A DNA stretch of 64,000 nucleotides from Bythopirellula goksoeyrii (GTDB lineage Bacteria; Planctomycetota; Planctomycetia; Pirellulales; Lacipirellulaceae), in the NCBI RefSeq assembly GCF_008065115.1, contig NZ_CP042913.1, positions 1,338,338 through 1,402,337 of the forward strand, read 5' to 3'. Positions 1-8,157 of the stretch are shown here, piece by piece; positions within the stretch are counted from its first letter, which is position 1, and each line of letters starts with the position of its first letter. The position numbers and the translations under genes are program-made. The notes under the pieces are model-generated. The model worked only from the letters and a program-made list of their open reading frames with translations. It was not told where the DNA came from and searched no databases.

Positions 1-178
1 TATCGCCGGAATCTACCTTGCCCAAGCCCTTTTGCGCTAAGCGAAGCTTGCCCGCCTTGGCCCCGAGGTAAGCAACCCGCGCTACTTCTAGCGCAGCAGA
101 ATCGGTAGCCGCGGTGAACTGAGCCTGGGCCTCAGCAGCCAGGGCATCCAGATTGGCGAGGAAATCGGCGAGGGCCAC
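1..178 (-). CDS. pheS: Phenylalanyl-tRNA synthetase alpha subunit, N-terminal part (cut by window edge)
   Basis: The first 59 codons of PheS, the alpha chain of the alpha2-beta2 enzyme that charges tRNA-Phe, are read from a GTG at 178-176. A GGAGG ribosome-binding site lies about 8 nt upstream, which supports GTG over any later start. The visible residues (LEVARVAYLGAKAGKLR, then KGLGKV) match the N-terminal helical arm of PheS that contacts tRNA; the catalytic domain lies outside the window. It follows rplT by 21 bp on the same strand, the classic infC-rpmI-rplT-pheS arrangement, so it is probably cotranscribed. Identity rests on a short segment plus strong gene order. Confidence 0.85.
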   Translation of the reverse strand, partial: MALADFLANLDALAAEAQAQFTAATDSAALEVARVAYLGAKAGKLRLAQKGLGKVDSGD

Positions 179-199
179 GTATCGTTGCCTCCGCTTACG

Positions 200-556
200 T
201 TAGCCAGCCAAGGCTTCACGAGCCTTTTCCACAACCGAGTCAAAGGCAGCTGCATCGTGAACTGCCATCTCGGCGAGTGTCTTGCGATCCAACTCGATCC
301 CCGCCTTGTTCAAGCCGTTGATCAGCTCGCTATAGCGCAAACCTCGTTCACGGGCGGCGGCATTGATGCGGATGATCCACAGCTTGCGGAACTCGCGTTT
401 GCGGACCCGACGATCGCGGAAGGCGTACGCCTCGGCGCGGATCAGAGTTTCCTTGGCCGTCCGCAGCAGATTGTTGCGTCCGCCGCGGTAACCCTTGGTC
501 TTCTTGAAAAGTCGATTCTTGGCCCGATTGCGGGCACTTCCCTTGGTGGTTCTCAT
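200..556 (-). CDS. rplT: 50S ribosomal protein L20
   Basis: 118 aa, the usual L20 length. The N-terminus [19 protein letters not shown] and the segments [16 protein letters not shown] and [17 protein letters not shown] are hallmark L20 sequence. L20 binds 23S rRNA early in large-subunit assembly, through a long basic N-terminal extension and a globular C-terminal domain. In several bacteria L20 also represses its own operon by binding the rpmI-rplT mRNA; no such structure was demonstrated here. It lies 110 bp downstream of rpmI and 21 bp upstream of pheS. The start has only a weak AAAGGG as ribosome-binding site but agrees with the family. Confidence 0.98.
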   Translation of the reverse strand: MRTTKGSARNRAKNRLFKKTKGYRGGRNNLLRTAKETLIRAEAYAFRDRRVRKREFRKLWIIRINAAARERGLRYSELINGLNKAGIELDRKTLAEMAVHDAAAFDSVVEKAREALAG

Positions 557-666
557 GTGAGAAACCCTTTGCAGTTCGATGTCGCGCCCAGGCCCCTCTC
601 AACGGTGAAAGGCGTTCTAATGCCCGGCGTGCTTGTGTGCCGACAGAGTCGGACTACGAACGGTCC

Positions 667-870
667 CTAGTAGCTGTTGCCAGCCAGGGCACGCTTGATT
701 CCCTTTTCGTTAACGGTGGCCGTCGTGTCGGTTCCCCGCAGGTTGCGTTTGCGCTTCTGGCTCATTCGCGCAGCCAAATGGCTCGTGCCACTCTTGCGGT
801 GCTTTACCTTGCCCGTGGCCGTCAAGCGAAATCGTTTCTTGGTGCCTTTGTGGGTCTTCTGCTTGGGCAT
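667..870 (-). CDS. rpmI: 50S ribosomal protein L35
   Basis: 67 aa, typical for L35: MPKQKTHKGTKKRFRLTATGKVK, then HLAARMSQKRKRNLRGTD. It is a small basic structural protein of the large subunit. The reading frame is open to 912, but the family always starts at MPKQKTHKG, and a GGAG sits 6 nt upstream of that ATG, so 870 is chosen. It lies between infC and rplT as in E. coli. The 187-bp spacer to infC is unusually long and contains a palindromic repeat. Confidence 0.97.
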   Translation of the reverse strand: MPKQKTHKGTKKRFRLTATGKVKHRKSGTSHLAARMSQKRKRNLRGTDTTATVNEKGIKRALAGNSY

Positions 871-944
871 GGTAACTCCAAAATGATAACGTGAAAAATT
901 CGGTAGCCCCACATTCTAGCAGAATGTGGCGGACTGAAAAGGTG

Positions 945-1050
945 GCTAACTGTGGAATAGTCGAGAGCAGAGGGCTGAGAGTCAAGAGCCAGACAAGCTC
1001 TGTTACAGCCGTACCTCTGGCTCTAGACCCTCGACTCTCATCTCTCGACC
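945..1050. repeat. Imperfect palindrome of CTGGCTCT/GACTCTC type inside the ribosomal operon
   Basis: GAGAGTC-aa-GAGCCAG on one side pairs imperfectly with CTGGCTCTAGACCCTCGACTCTC on the other. The same wording (CTGGCTCTCGACTCTCAGCCCTAGACACTCGAC) recurs near 9869, so this is a dispersed repeat. Here it separates infC from rpmI. It could fold in the mRNA and act as an attenuator or processing site, but that is inference. Confidence 0.6.
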
Positions 1051-1057
1051 ATTCCCG

Positions 1058-1561
1058 TTACTTCGGCGCCAAAATCAACACAATCCGCCGACCTTGCATC
1101 CCTGGGGCTTGTTCTACCTTGGACACGTCTTCGAGTTCCGTGATCAGTCGCTTGACCAGCTTGAAGCCCTCTTCGACGTGGGCATTTTCGCGGCCCCGGA
1201 AGATGACCGAGCAAATCACCTTATCGCGGGCCTTGAGGAACTGCCGCGCGTGGTTTGCCTTGGTCATGAAATCATGATCGCCGATCTTGGGACGCAGGCG
1301 GATTTCTTTGTTCTTGCCGTGGTGAACATGCCCTTTGCTCGTCCGCTTCTTCTGCTGGTACTTAAACTTCCCATAGTCCATGATTCGACAAACGGGGGGC
1401 TTATCCAGCGGGGCGACTTCGACCAGGTCAAACCCCAACTCTTGTGCCTGTTCTAAGGCTTCGTCTCGAGTGATGACTCCTAGCTGAGTTCCATCCGGGC
1501 CAATCACCCGCAATGGCGACGTGCGGATCTGTTCATTGATCCGTTGCTGTGTTTTTTCGAT
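1058..1561 (-). CDS. infC: Translation initiation factor IF-3 (apparent AUC start)
   Basis: 167 aa. IF-3 binds the 30S subunit, discriminates against non-canonical start codons and blocks premature 50S joining. Both domains are present: the N-domain begins RINEQIRTSPLRVIGPDG and the C-domain contains KEIRLRPKIGDHDF and the closing RRIVLILAPK. A later TTG at 1513 would remove the conserved RINEQIR segment. Upstream in frame there is no ATG/GTG/TTG; an ATC at 1561-1559 lies 9 nt after AGGAG and starts IEKTQQRINEQIR. Non-AUG infC starts (AUU in E. coli) are known and let IF-3 repress its own translation. An ATT two codons earlier is an alternative but sits only 3 nt from the AGGAG. The 231 bp between this gene and thrS hold no other recognised feature. 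Confidence 0.93.
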   Translation of the reverse strand: MEKTQQRINEQIRTSPLRVIGPDGTQLGVITRDEALEQAQELGFDLVEVAPLDKPPVCRIMDYGKFKYQQKKRTSKGHVHHGKNKEIRLRPKIGDHDFMTKANHARQFLKARDKVICSVIFRGRENAHVEEGFKLVKRLITELEDVSKVEQAPGMQGRRIVLILAPK

Positions 1562-1792
1562 TGTAATTGACTCCTATCAGGTTTAGAAAGCGAAAATACT
1601 GCGAGGTTTCTTGAAGAAATAGTACGCAGATCGTGCGGTTTTTCGCCGACAAGTTGCTCGCGTAATCTGCGATGATCAGACCAATCAGCGTTCTTCCGCG
1701 GCCTATTTCTTCTCACTACCGCTTACGAATAGCCACAGCGAAGTATCGGCTAAGCAGTGACGAGTCGTCAACACTTGCCCTACTAGATTATT

Positions 1793-3802
1793 CTAATACT
1801 CGTTCTTCTTCGACCGGTCTACCAAGGCGGCTCCGCTAGCTTTGGCTACCTGACGCACCGTTTTCTCGGCAACTTCCTTTCGTAGCTTGGACAAGGCCTC
1901 GCCGGTGGGCATGGCTCCCAGGTCCCCTTCGATCCGGTCGCGGAGCGTCACTGTGCCGTTTTCAGCGTCTTTTTCGCCTACCACGAGCATGTAGGGGATC
2001 AGTTCCAGCTGTGCTTCGCGAATCTTGGCTCCCAACTTCTGACCTCGGTAGTCGCCCGTCATGCGGAAGCCAGCCTCCTTGAATTTCTGCTCGATTTCAT
2101 GGCCATATTCCTCGCTCTTCTCGCTCACGGTCAGGATCCGGGCCTGCTCCGGCGCGAGCCACAGCGGAAATGCTCCCGCAAAGTGCTCGATCAACACCCC
2201 CACAAACCGCTCCATCGACCCCAGCGGTGCCCGATGGATCATCACCGGCATGTGGGGCTGATTGTCGGCTCCGATGTATTCCAGCCCAAATCGGTCCGTA
2301 CTCGGTAGGTTGTAGTCGAGTTGCACGGTTCCCAATTGCCACTCCCGGCCGATGCAGTCGGTCACCACAAAATCGATCTTCGGCCCATAAAAGGCCGCTT
2401 CGCCTGGCTCCGGTTCACGGCCCGGGAGGTCCATTTCTTCGGCCACCTGCTGGATCGCCGCCTCGGCCCGATCCCAGACTTCGCTTTTGCCAACGTATTT
2501 GTCGCTATCAGGATCGCGGAACCCGAGCCGCACCCGGTAATTGTCCATTCCTAGCGATTTAAGCACTTTGAGAGTCATTTCCAGGCAGCCACGCACCTCG
2601 TCAGCTACCTGATCATCGGTGCAGAAAATATGGGCGTCGTCTTGAGTGAACCCTCGCACACGAGTCATGCCACTCAATTCGCCCGATTGTTCATAGCGAT
2701 ACACCGTGCCAAACTCGGCCAGTCTCACCGGCAGGTCGCGATAGCTCCGTGGCTTGCTCTTGTAGATCATGATGTGATGCGGGCAGTTCATCGGCTTGAG
2801 CAAATATCGCTCGCCATCCTCCATCTCAATCGGAGCGAATTGGCTATCGCTGTAGTAGGGGAAATGCCCCGATATCTCATACAAGTCGACTTTGCCAATG
2901 TTCGGAGTGTAGACCGCTTCGTAGCCGCGCTGTCGGAGTTCGCTCTTGAGAAAATCTTCCAGTGTCTGGCGAATGATCGCCCCTTTGGGCAGCCAGAGAA
3001 TCAGCCCCGATCCCACCAGCGGACTGATTGTAAACAACTCCAACTGCTTGCCCAGCACACGGTGATCGCGCCGCTTGGCCTCTTCCAACTGCTGCAGGTA
3101 ATCTTCGAGTTCCTGCTTGTCGAAAAATGCCGTTGCATAGAGTCTTTGCAATTGGGGACGCGCTGCGTCCCCCTTCCAGTAGGCGCCCGCCAGACTCGTT
3201 AGCTTGAACGCCTTGCCGATGTGGCTGGTGCTAGGAATGTGGCGGCCGCGACACAGATCGAGAAATTCCCCCTGGCGATAGAACGAAAGACTTTCCTCTC
3301 CAGAGAGTCCCGTCTCGATGTGTTCGACCTTAAACTCCTGGCCCAGTTCCTGGCAGAGCGCGAGTGCTTCGGCGCGGGGAACCTCCATGCGCTCGAAGCG
3401 GAGATTCTCTTTTACGATCCGCTTCATTTCTGCTTCAATCGCCGGAAAATCCTCATCCGAGAGTGGCTCTTTTAGCTGGAAATCGTAGTAAAAACCGTTG
3501 TTTGTGCAGGGGCCAAATGCCAGCTGCACACCGTCGTGAAGTCGCATCACAGCTTGAGCCATCACATGGGCACACGAGTGTCGCAGGATGTCGAGCGACT
3601 CGGGATCGCGCTTCGTCAGCAAGCGCAGATTGATTGATCCTTCCGTCGGCAGCGCTGTGTGGAGATCGATCTGCGCGCCATCCACTTCCGCAGCAATCGC
3701 CGCCTTGGCAAGTCCCGCGCCAATCTCCGCAGCAATATCGTAGGGAGTCACGCGACTGGTGTATTCACGCTCTGAGCCATCCGGCAAGGTTACGCTAAGC
3801 AT
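1793..3802 (-). CDS. thrS: Threonyl-tRNA synthetase
   Basis: 669 aa, full length for class II ThrRS. In order: TGS domain (about 1-65, [14 protein letters not shown]), editing domain with an HSCAH motif, catalytic core with the zinc-binding [21 protein letters not shown] segment, motif 2 around [14 protein letters not shown], motif 3 near [13 protein letters not shown], and a C-terminal anticodon-binding domain. It charges tRNA-Thr and edits Ser-tRNA-Thr. First gene of the translation cluster. The ATG at 3802 fits the TGS domain, but no Shine-Dalgarno precedes it: a tandem repeat lies within 10 bp upstream, so the leader looks remodelled by repeat insertion. No T-box or tRNA-like leader was seen. 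Confidence 0.98.
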   Translation of the reverse strand: MLSVTLPDGSEREYTSRVTPYDIAAEIGAGLAKAAIAAEVDGAQIDLHTALPTEGSINLRLLTKRDPESLDILRHSCAHVMAQAVMRLHDGVQLAFGPCTNNGFYYDFQLKEPLSDEDFPAIEAEMKRIVKENLRFERMEVPRAEALALCQELGQEFKVEHIETGLSGEESLSFYRQGEFLDLCRGRHIPSTSHIGKAFKLTSLAGAYWKGDAARPQLQRLYATAFFDKQELEDYLQQLEEAKRRDHRVLGKQLELFTISPLVGSGLILWLPKGAIIRQTLEDFLKSELRQRGYEAVYTPNIGKVDLYEISGHFPYYSDSQFAPIEMEDGERYLLKPMNCPHHIMIYKSKPRSYRDLPVRLAEFGTVYRYEQSGELSGMTRVRGFTQDDAHIFCTDDQVADEVRGCLEMTLKVLKSLGMDNYRVRLGFRDPDSDKYVGKSEVWDRAEAAIQQVAEEMDLPGREPEPGEAAFYGPKIDFVVTDCIGREWQLGTVQLDYNLPSTDRFGLEYIGADNQPHMPVMIHRAPLGSMERFVGVLIEHFAGAFPLWLAPEQARILTVSEKSEEYGHEIEQKFKEAGFRMTGDYRGQKLGAKIREAQLELIPYMLVVGEKDAENGTVTLRDRIEGDLGAMPTGEALSKLRKEVAEKTVRQVAKASGAALVDRSKKNEY

Positions 3803-3810
3803 GGGTGATT

Positions 3811-3840
3811 GGTGAGTAAGTGAGTGGTGAGTAAGTGAGT
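3811..3840. repeat. Tandem 15-bp repeat abutting the thrS start
   Basis: Two perfect copies of GGTGAGTAAGTGAGT lie back to back, 9-38 bp upstream of the thrS start codon (thrS is on the minus strand). Confidence 0.9.
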
Positions 3841-3851
3841 GCTGGTCCCCT

Positions 3852-3876
3852 CGTCCCTACGCTCCGCGTGGGGACG
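3852..3876. repeat. Short palindrome (GTCCCTACGCTCCGCGTGGGGAC type)
   Basis: CGTCCCTACGC and GCGTGGGGACG form an almost perfect hairpin with a TCC loop. A second hairpin-like run (CCCCACCGCTCCGCGG) follows. The wording resembles small dispersed palindromes common in environmental bacterial genomes (memory, not a search). Confidence 0.7.
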
Positions 3877-3955
3877 CAATCCCCACCGCTCCGCGGTTCT
3901 TGCAAGCCAACGCGGCGCATCGGTATTGGAATCCTGTCAAAGAACCTCGCCGTAG

Positions 3956-3975
3956 AACGGGCACTCCTGCCCGTT
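3956..3975. repeat. Perfect 8-bp stem palindrome AACGGGCA/TGCCCGTT
   Basis: AACGGGCA-ctcc-TGCCCGTT is a perfect hairpin with a 4-nt loop and no T tract, so it is probably a repeat rather than a terminator. Confidence 0.7.
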
Positions 3976-4145
3976 GCAAGGTTCGTGAATAGACACAAGC
4001 TGCCAGCGGAACAGGAACCTGGATAACATAGACGGTATCAAGCAATGAATCTACGGTTATTCCGGACCTTTTCGTGTTCTCGTAGCTACGATTGCCACGG
4101 CGTCGAGAGGCCCGGCGCGGCGCGCAGCCGCAACAAAAAAATAGT

Positions 4146-4214
4146 TCTCGCAAAGATGCAGAGCCGCAGGGAAAACCAGTTCGCCTCTCTGCGTCTTTGC
4201 GCCTCTGCGAGAGA
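4146..4214. repeat. CGCAGAG-family hairpin repeat
   Basis: Left arm TCTCGCAAAGATGCAGAG, right arm CTCTGCGTCTTTGCGCCTCTGCGAGA. Other members lie at 10190-10340, 11642-11794, 53419-53491 and, as a half copy, near 29709. Confidence 0.8.
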
Positions 4215-4983
4215 CAACCTTGGTGGGCTGTCCACCAGTGGCGCTGTGAATGAGGCTTGAAAGAAGTCCGGACGTAGAGAGATGGTTGAATAAAGGAATG
4301 TTTTAGCCATTGGTTACTGGGATTTGCGAATGGAGCGTGCTCAACTTTGAGGTTTTCCGGCAAGGTGGCCCTTCCTGTAAAGGGAGGGAAATAATCGCAG
4401 TAGCCTCGGGGAAAGTTGCCTAAAATGCCAAAGCGGGGTTTAGGAAAGCCAGGAGAAATCCGGAATTCCTGAAATAATTTGGTGGAGAGTCCTTGACGCA
4501 AGTGGTTAAGCCATAAGAAGATTCGCCGATTCCATTGGCCAAGCAGCCATATTTCTCCAAAAAAACTCCTTTACCCAGGCGCAAAAACTGTTGCAACTGT
4601 GTAAATCCTTGGTAGAGTGAGAGAGGAATGGCGGAATTGGTCCGGCCATCGAAAGGGTTTCTTGTCTTGTCAATGACCTTTGACGTTACATCGCTTGATT
4701 TTACAGCATTGTGAGGTAGCAACCGTATCGTTGGGTAAAAAGTCGCGCGTGGCTCGCTGCTGAATAACTAATTTGGCTTAAGGCACTACCGACTCTGGTC
4801 CAAAACAATACGCGCCAGGGTCATGTCACGCGTGGGGCAGAATCTAAAACTTTTTATGACAAGTTTTCGCGTGCAATTTGCGTCGTTGTCGTTACAATGG
4901 ACGTAAACCCCAGCAAACAAGGAATTCAACAACAAGTTTTTTTACAACCTATTTTTGAGATGGGGAAAACTGGAGAAATGAAC
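4215..4983. other. Intergenic region without a recognised gene
   Basis: About 770 bp between the repeat cluster upstream of thrS and the first PEP-CTERM gene. Open frames here (for example 4420-4722 on the minus strand) show no recognisable domain and no good ribosome-binding site, so none is called. The last 130 bp should hold the promoter of the 4984 gene. The stretch at 4849-4870 (ACTTTTTATGACAAGTTTTCGC without its ends) resembles sequence upstream of the 60485 gene. Confidence 0.5.
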
Positions 4984-5847
4984 ATGAAGCGAAGCCTACT
5001 ACTGTCTCTGTGTGCTACAGCCGTTGTAGCAATGTCCGTCGGCCAAGCTACGGCCGCCAACGTCAACCTTATTTTGAATCTGCGTTACACGGATCCAAAC
5101 AATGAATCAGCCGGTGGTACTTGGCAGCTGAAAGCCAAAACGGACGATGCAAATGGTATCTCCGCAATCGTCGCCGTGCTCGATGGCATCAGCGCTCCCA
5201 CCTTGGCTGCAAACATCGGTGCTATCCCTATTGAGACCAAGACTTCCGGTACGATTACCGAATTCGTCTACGGTCAAGATCCTGCTGGCACAACTGTCGC
5301 CGTTGGAGTTGGTTCTGGTCTCAGTAATGTCGCCAAGGACGTACTTTTCTCAGGTGCGGCCAATGCCTACGACAACATGTCCTTGATTGCCACTGGCAGC
5401 TTTGGCGCAACCCGACCTTCTTTCGCAACTTATCCTGGCGCTGGCACAGGTGGTGTGACTGACGCCGCCGTGTGGGCAGATGCCGGTCGTACCGTGGCCG
5501 CTGCTGGTCCTGAGACCATCGTTCTTGGTGGTGGTGACGGCGTTCGTGGCGATAGCGTTGCGACCGATGGTTTGCGTCCTGGTGATGCCAACCGTGATGG
5601 TACGGTCAACCTTTCCGATTTCACCATCCTTGGTAGCCCAGCTAACTACAACCAGCCTGGCGGATGGGACCAGGGCGACTTTAACTCAGATGGACAGGTT
5701 GGCCTTTCCGACTTCACGATTCTTGGCAGCCCTGCTAACTACAATACTTCGGCGGCATCACCTGCAATCGGTGCGGTCCCTGAGCCAAGCTCGATTGCGT
5801 TGGTCATGTTTTCCTTGGCTAGCCTGGTCGGCGTGCGTCGTCGCTAG
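4984..5847 (+). CDS. Secreted PEP-CTERM protein with two dockerin-type repeats
   Basis: 287 aa from the ATG at 4984, which has GGAG 8 nt upstream; an ATG 6 nt earlier is too close to it. A signal peptide (MKRSLLLSLCATAVVAMSVGQATAA) is followed by a beta-rich region of unknown function. Near the C-terminus are two dockerin-like calcium loops, GDANRDGTVNLSDFTILG and GDFNSDGQVGLSDFTILG, each followed by SPANYN. The protein ends in a PEP-CTERM tail: VPEPSS, a hydrophobic helix and RRR. PEP-CTERM tails direct export and processing by an exosortase; dockerin loops bind calcium and in planctomycetes often precede the tail. The target of the first 200 residues is unknown. The organism should encode an exosortase elsewhere. 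Confidence 0.88.
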   Translation: MKRSLLLSLCATAVVAMSVGQATAANVNLILNLRYTDPNNESAGGTWQLKAKTDDANGISAIVAVLDGISAPTLAANIGAIPIETKTSGTITEFVYGQDPAGTTVAVGVGSGLSNVAKDVLFSGAANAYDNMSLIATGSFGATRPSFATYPGAGTGGVTDAAVWADAGRTVAAAGPETIVLGGGDGVRGDSVATDGLRPGDANRDGTVNLSDFTILGSPANYNQPGGWDQGDFNSDGQVGLSDFTILGSPANYNTSAASPAIGAVPEPSSIALVMFSLASLVGVRRR

Positions 5848-5994
5848 AGCTTAATTGAAGTGCGTAGCTGTTAGATGGTACATTTGAAAATATTGAGGAC
5901 GTCCTAGTGAACTAAAAGCTGTGAGTTTTAATCGTTAGATGTTTTTTAGTACCTGATGTTACACACACATAACAATATTTTTGGAGATATGAAT

Positions 5995-6549
5995 ATGAAG
6001 AAAATTATTTTGTCAGCCGTTGTTTTACTGGCTTTTGCACAAGTCGCTTCAGCAGCGAGCATTCAAATTGACACTGCTGATGCTGGTGCTAACAAGGTTT
6101 ATACTCTCACCTTATTGGCCGATGTTTCTGAGGAGTTCAATGGTTTTGGCTATAGTGCTACTCCAAACGCACCAGGGGTCTTTGTAGAAGTTATACCTGG
6201 CGCTTTTGGGGATACTTCAGCCAAGCCCAATACATTCGTCAGCCCGATTTTGGCGTTTCCAGCCCCAATTGGCGATGGCCTCACTCTCCCAGCCCCCGCT
6301 GTCAATACGGAAAATGGGCAGTCGTTTGATGCCGGTAAGCTAGGTTCGTTTATCGATGCCTCTGCCGGTATCTGGCTTGGTAACGTTGTTATGCCAGCTT
6401 CTGGAATGGGTACTTACAGAGTTGTTCTTCAGAACACTGGCCAGAATATAGCTGAACTTACTGGTCCGATTGGTATCCCCGAGCCAAGCACCATGGTTCT
6501 CGCTGGCCTGAGCATGATTGGTTTGGTCCTGCGTCGTCGCAACGGCTAA
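5995..6549 (+). CDS. Secreted PEP-CTERM protein, paralogue of the interrupted gene downstream
   Basis: 184 aa. The ATG at 5995 is preferred because GGAG lies 8 nt upstream; the ATG at 5989 would leave 2 nt. The signal peptide MKKIILSAVVLLAFAQVASAA is textbook. The mature part starts SIQIDTADAGANKVYTLTL and has no recognised domain. The tail GIPEPSTMVLAGLSMIGLVLRRRNG is a PEP-CTERM signal: PEP box, helix, arginine cluster. Both the tail and the terminator behind it are nearly duplicated in the gene ending at 8732, so the two arose by tandem duplication. A cell-surface or matrix role is inferred from the sorting signal only. Confidence 0.88.
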   Translation: MKKIILSAVVLLAFAQVASAASIQIDTADAGANKVYTLTLLADVSEEFNGFGYSATPNAPGVFVEVIPGAFGDTSAKPNTFVSPILAFPAPIGDGLTLPAPAVNTENGQSFDAGKLGSFIDASAGIWLGNVVMPASGMGTYRVVLQNTGQNIAELTGPIGIPEPSTMVLAGLSMIGLVLRRRNG

Positions 6550-6577
6550 GTCGAGAAGACTATTAGTTACGTAACCA

Positions 6578-6613
6578 AACCCCTGCATCACCTTAGATGC
6601 AGGGGTTTTTTTT
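6578..6613 (+). terminator. Intrinsic terminator of the 5995 gene
   Basis: AACCCCTGCATC and GATGCAGGGGTT form a perfect 12-bp stem with a 6-nt loop, followed by a T-rich run. It starts 28 bp after the stop codon. Confidence 0.95.
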
Positions 6614-6715
6614 GTGCTTGGTGCTTTGGTATTCGATACAATCGAGACGATAACTCAGAATTGGTAATCAATATTATCAACCTTGAGGCATCGGGTGTGA
6701 ACCTGATGATTTACC

Positions 6716-6737
6716 ATGCTCTTTAGGTATTCAGCGA
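6716..6737 (+). pseudogene. 5' fragment (first 7 codons) of a PEP-CTERM gene split by the IS256-family element
   Basis: ATG CTC TTT AGG TAT TCA GCG A encodes MLFRYSA. Removing the IS and one copy of the 8-bp target duplication joins it in frame to 8158, giving MLFRYSAIRFIVLRAVLML followed by SVAGSCCAAS, a convincing signal peptide. An in-frame TGA just upstream (6707-6709) rules out an earlier start. Confidence 0.85.
6730..6737. repeat. Target-site duplication, left copy
   Basis: TTCAGCGA, repeated exactly at 8150-8157. Eight base pairs is the usual duplication for IS256-family elements. Confidence 0.9.
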
Positions 6738-6836
6738 GATAACGTCCTAATTATTGCGCAGATTGTTTGGGCAGCCCCTGCTTGGTAGGAATTGGATTGT
6801 TACGATTCATTCCCCCAAGCGAAGGAGACTGCCACG

Positions 6837-8039
6837 ATGGCGAGTTTAACAGGAAGTACTGAAAACGGAAGCATGGTTCAGATCGACGAGGCTCAGATTC
6901 GAGGGCACGTCGACGAGGTGGTTCGCAAGAGCGTCGAGGAGACGCTCAATGGACTGTTGGAGGCCGAAGCTGATCAACTCTGTGGAGCGAAGCGTTACGA
7001 GCGGAGCCCCGACCGCGTGGATACGCGGGCCGGGTCATACGATCGCGGACTGCAGACAAAGGCAGGCCAAGTGACGCTCAAGGTTCCTAGACTCCGCAGT
7101 TTGCCATTTGAGACGCAGATTATTGAGCGGTACCGACGACGGGAGTCGTCGGTCGAAGAGGCGCTAATGGAGATGTACCTCGCCGGGGTGAGCGTTCGCC
7201 GGGTGGAGGACATCACCGAGGCGTTGTGGGGAACACGAGTTTCTCCGAGCACGGTGAGCGAGCTGAATCAGCAGCTCTACGAGCGGATCGAAGCCTGGCG
7301 AAACCAGCCGATCGAGGGCGATTTTGCCTACGTGGCCCTGGATGGTATTTGGCTGAAACGGTCGTGGGGCGGCGAGGTGAAGAACGTGGCGGTATTGGTT
7401 GCCGTGGGCGTCGACCAGGACGGCTATCGGCAGGTTCTGGGTGTTTGCGAAGGGACGAAGGAAGATACCGAGAGTTGGCGGAAGTTCCTCCGGCATCTCA
7501 AGGAGCGTGGCCTGAAGGGAGTTCGCCTGGTGACCAGCGACAAGTGTTTAGGGTTGGTAGAAGCCTTGGGCGAGTTTTATCCGGAGGCAGACTGGCAACG
7601 GTGTGTGGTCCACTGGTATCGCAACGTTGGCTCGGAAGTTCCTCGTCATCGAATGAAGGAGGTGATGGCGATGCTCAAGGCAATTCACGCGCAGGAAGAC
7701 CGCGAGGCGGCCAAGAAGAAGGCGGGCGACGTTGTGGAGAAGCTGCGAGCGATGAAGCTCACCAAGGCAGCCAAGGTGGTCGAGGAGGGCGTGGGCGAGA
7801 CGTTGCGGTACATGTCCTATCCTCGCGAGCATTGGACGCGGATTCGCACGAACAACGCTTTGGAGCGATTGATGCGCGAAGTCCGCCGGCGGACGCGCGT
7901 CGTGGGTGCCTTCCCGGACGGCAACAGCGCATTGATGCTGGTATCCGCAAGACTGCGACACGTCGCTGGTACCAAATGGGGCACGCGCAAGTACCTCGAT
8001 ATGGAGCGATTACAGCAAGAGAGCGAAACGGCCTCGTAG
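6837..8039 (+). CDS. IS256-family transposase
   Basis: 400 aa from the ATG at 6837 (AAGGAG about 10 nt upstream); an in-frame start at 6792 would add 15 residues. Mutator/IS256 transposases are DDE enzymes that move DNA through a circular intermediate. The triad is visible at D169 (VALDGIWLK), D235 (TSDKCLGL) and E343 (NALERLMREVRRRTRVVGAFP), almost the same spacing as in IS256 itself. The N-terminal half (about 1-150) should bind the ends. No frameshift or stop is present, so it is probably active. Confidence 0.96.
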   Translation: MASLTGSTENGSMVQIDEAQIRGHVDEVVRKSVEETLNGLLEAEADQLCGAKRYERSPDRVDTRAGSYDRGLQTKAGQVTLKVPRLRSLPFETQIIERYRRRESSVEEALMEMYLAGVSVRRVEDITEALWGTRVSPSTVSELNQQLYERIEAWRNQPIEGDFAYVALDGIWLKRSWGGEVKNVAVLVAVGVDQDGYRQVLGVCEGTKEDTESWRKFLRHLKERGLKGVRLVTSDKCLGLVEALGEFYPEADWQRCVVHWYRNVGSEVPRHRMKEVMAMLKAIHAQEDREAAKKKAGDVVEKLRAMKLTKAAKVVEEGVGETLRYMSYPREHWTRIRTNNALERLMREVRRRTRVVGAFPDGNSALMLVSARLRHVAGTKWGTRKYLDMERLQQESETAS

Positions 8040-8046
8040 GCCGCGA

Positions 8047-8093
8047 CCGCCCCCAACTCCTCCGCAGCTACGCTGCTACGGAGTTGGGGGCGG
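8047..8093. terminator. Strong hairpin at the 3' end of the IS
   Basis: CCGCCCCCAACTCC pairs with GGAGTTGGGGGCGG (near-perfect 14-bp stem), with an inner GCAG/CTGC pairing. It sits just after the transposase stop. There is no T tract, so it may act as a bidirectional or factor-dependent terminator, or shield the transposase from outside reading. The same hairpin is kept in the remnant at 8869-8987. Confidence 0.7.
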
Positions 8094-8149
8094 ACCTACC
8101 GGCAGGGCTAACCCTAAAAACAAATGTGCGCATCTTGACGGACACTACC

Positions 8150-8157
8150 TTCAGCGA
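8150..8157. repeat. Target-site duplication, right copy
   Basis: TTCAGCGA, identical to 6730-6737. Confidence 0.9.

Larger units (their letters stand above)
6738..8149 (+). mobile_element. Complete IS256-family insertion sequence
   Basis: A 1412-bp element flanked by the 8-bp duplication TTCAGCGA. Its ends form imperfect inverted repeats: the left end reads GATAACGTCC, seven mismatched bases, then TGCGCAGATT; the right end, read inward, GGTAGTGTCC, then TGCGCACATT. It carries one transposase and a strong hairpin behind it. The intact transposase and exact duplication suggest a recent insertion. It interrupts a PEP-CTERM gene after the first base of codon 8. Confidence 0.93.

Noticed and set aside
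3811-3840. Start of a CRISPR array
   Set aside because: Only two units of 15 bp in direct contact, with no spacers and no cas genes in the window.
3803-4300. T-box leader for thrS
   Set aside because: No specifier hairpin or TGGN antiterminator bulge could be drawn; the region is composed of dispersed repeats.
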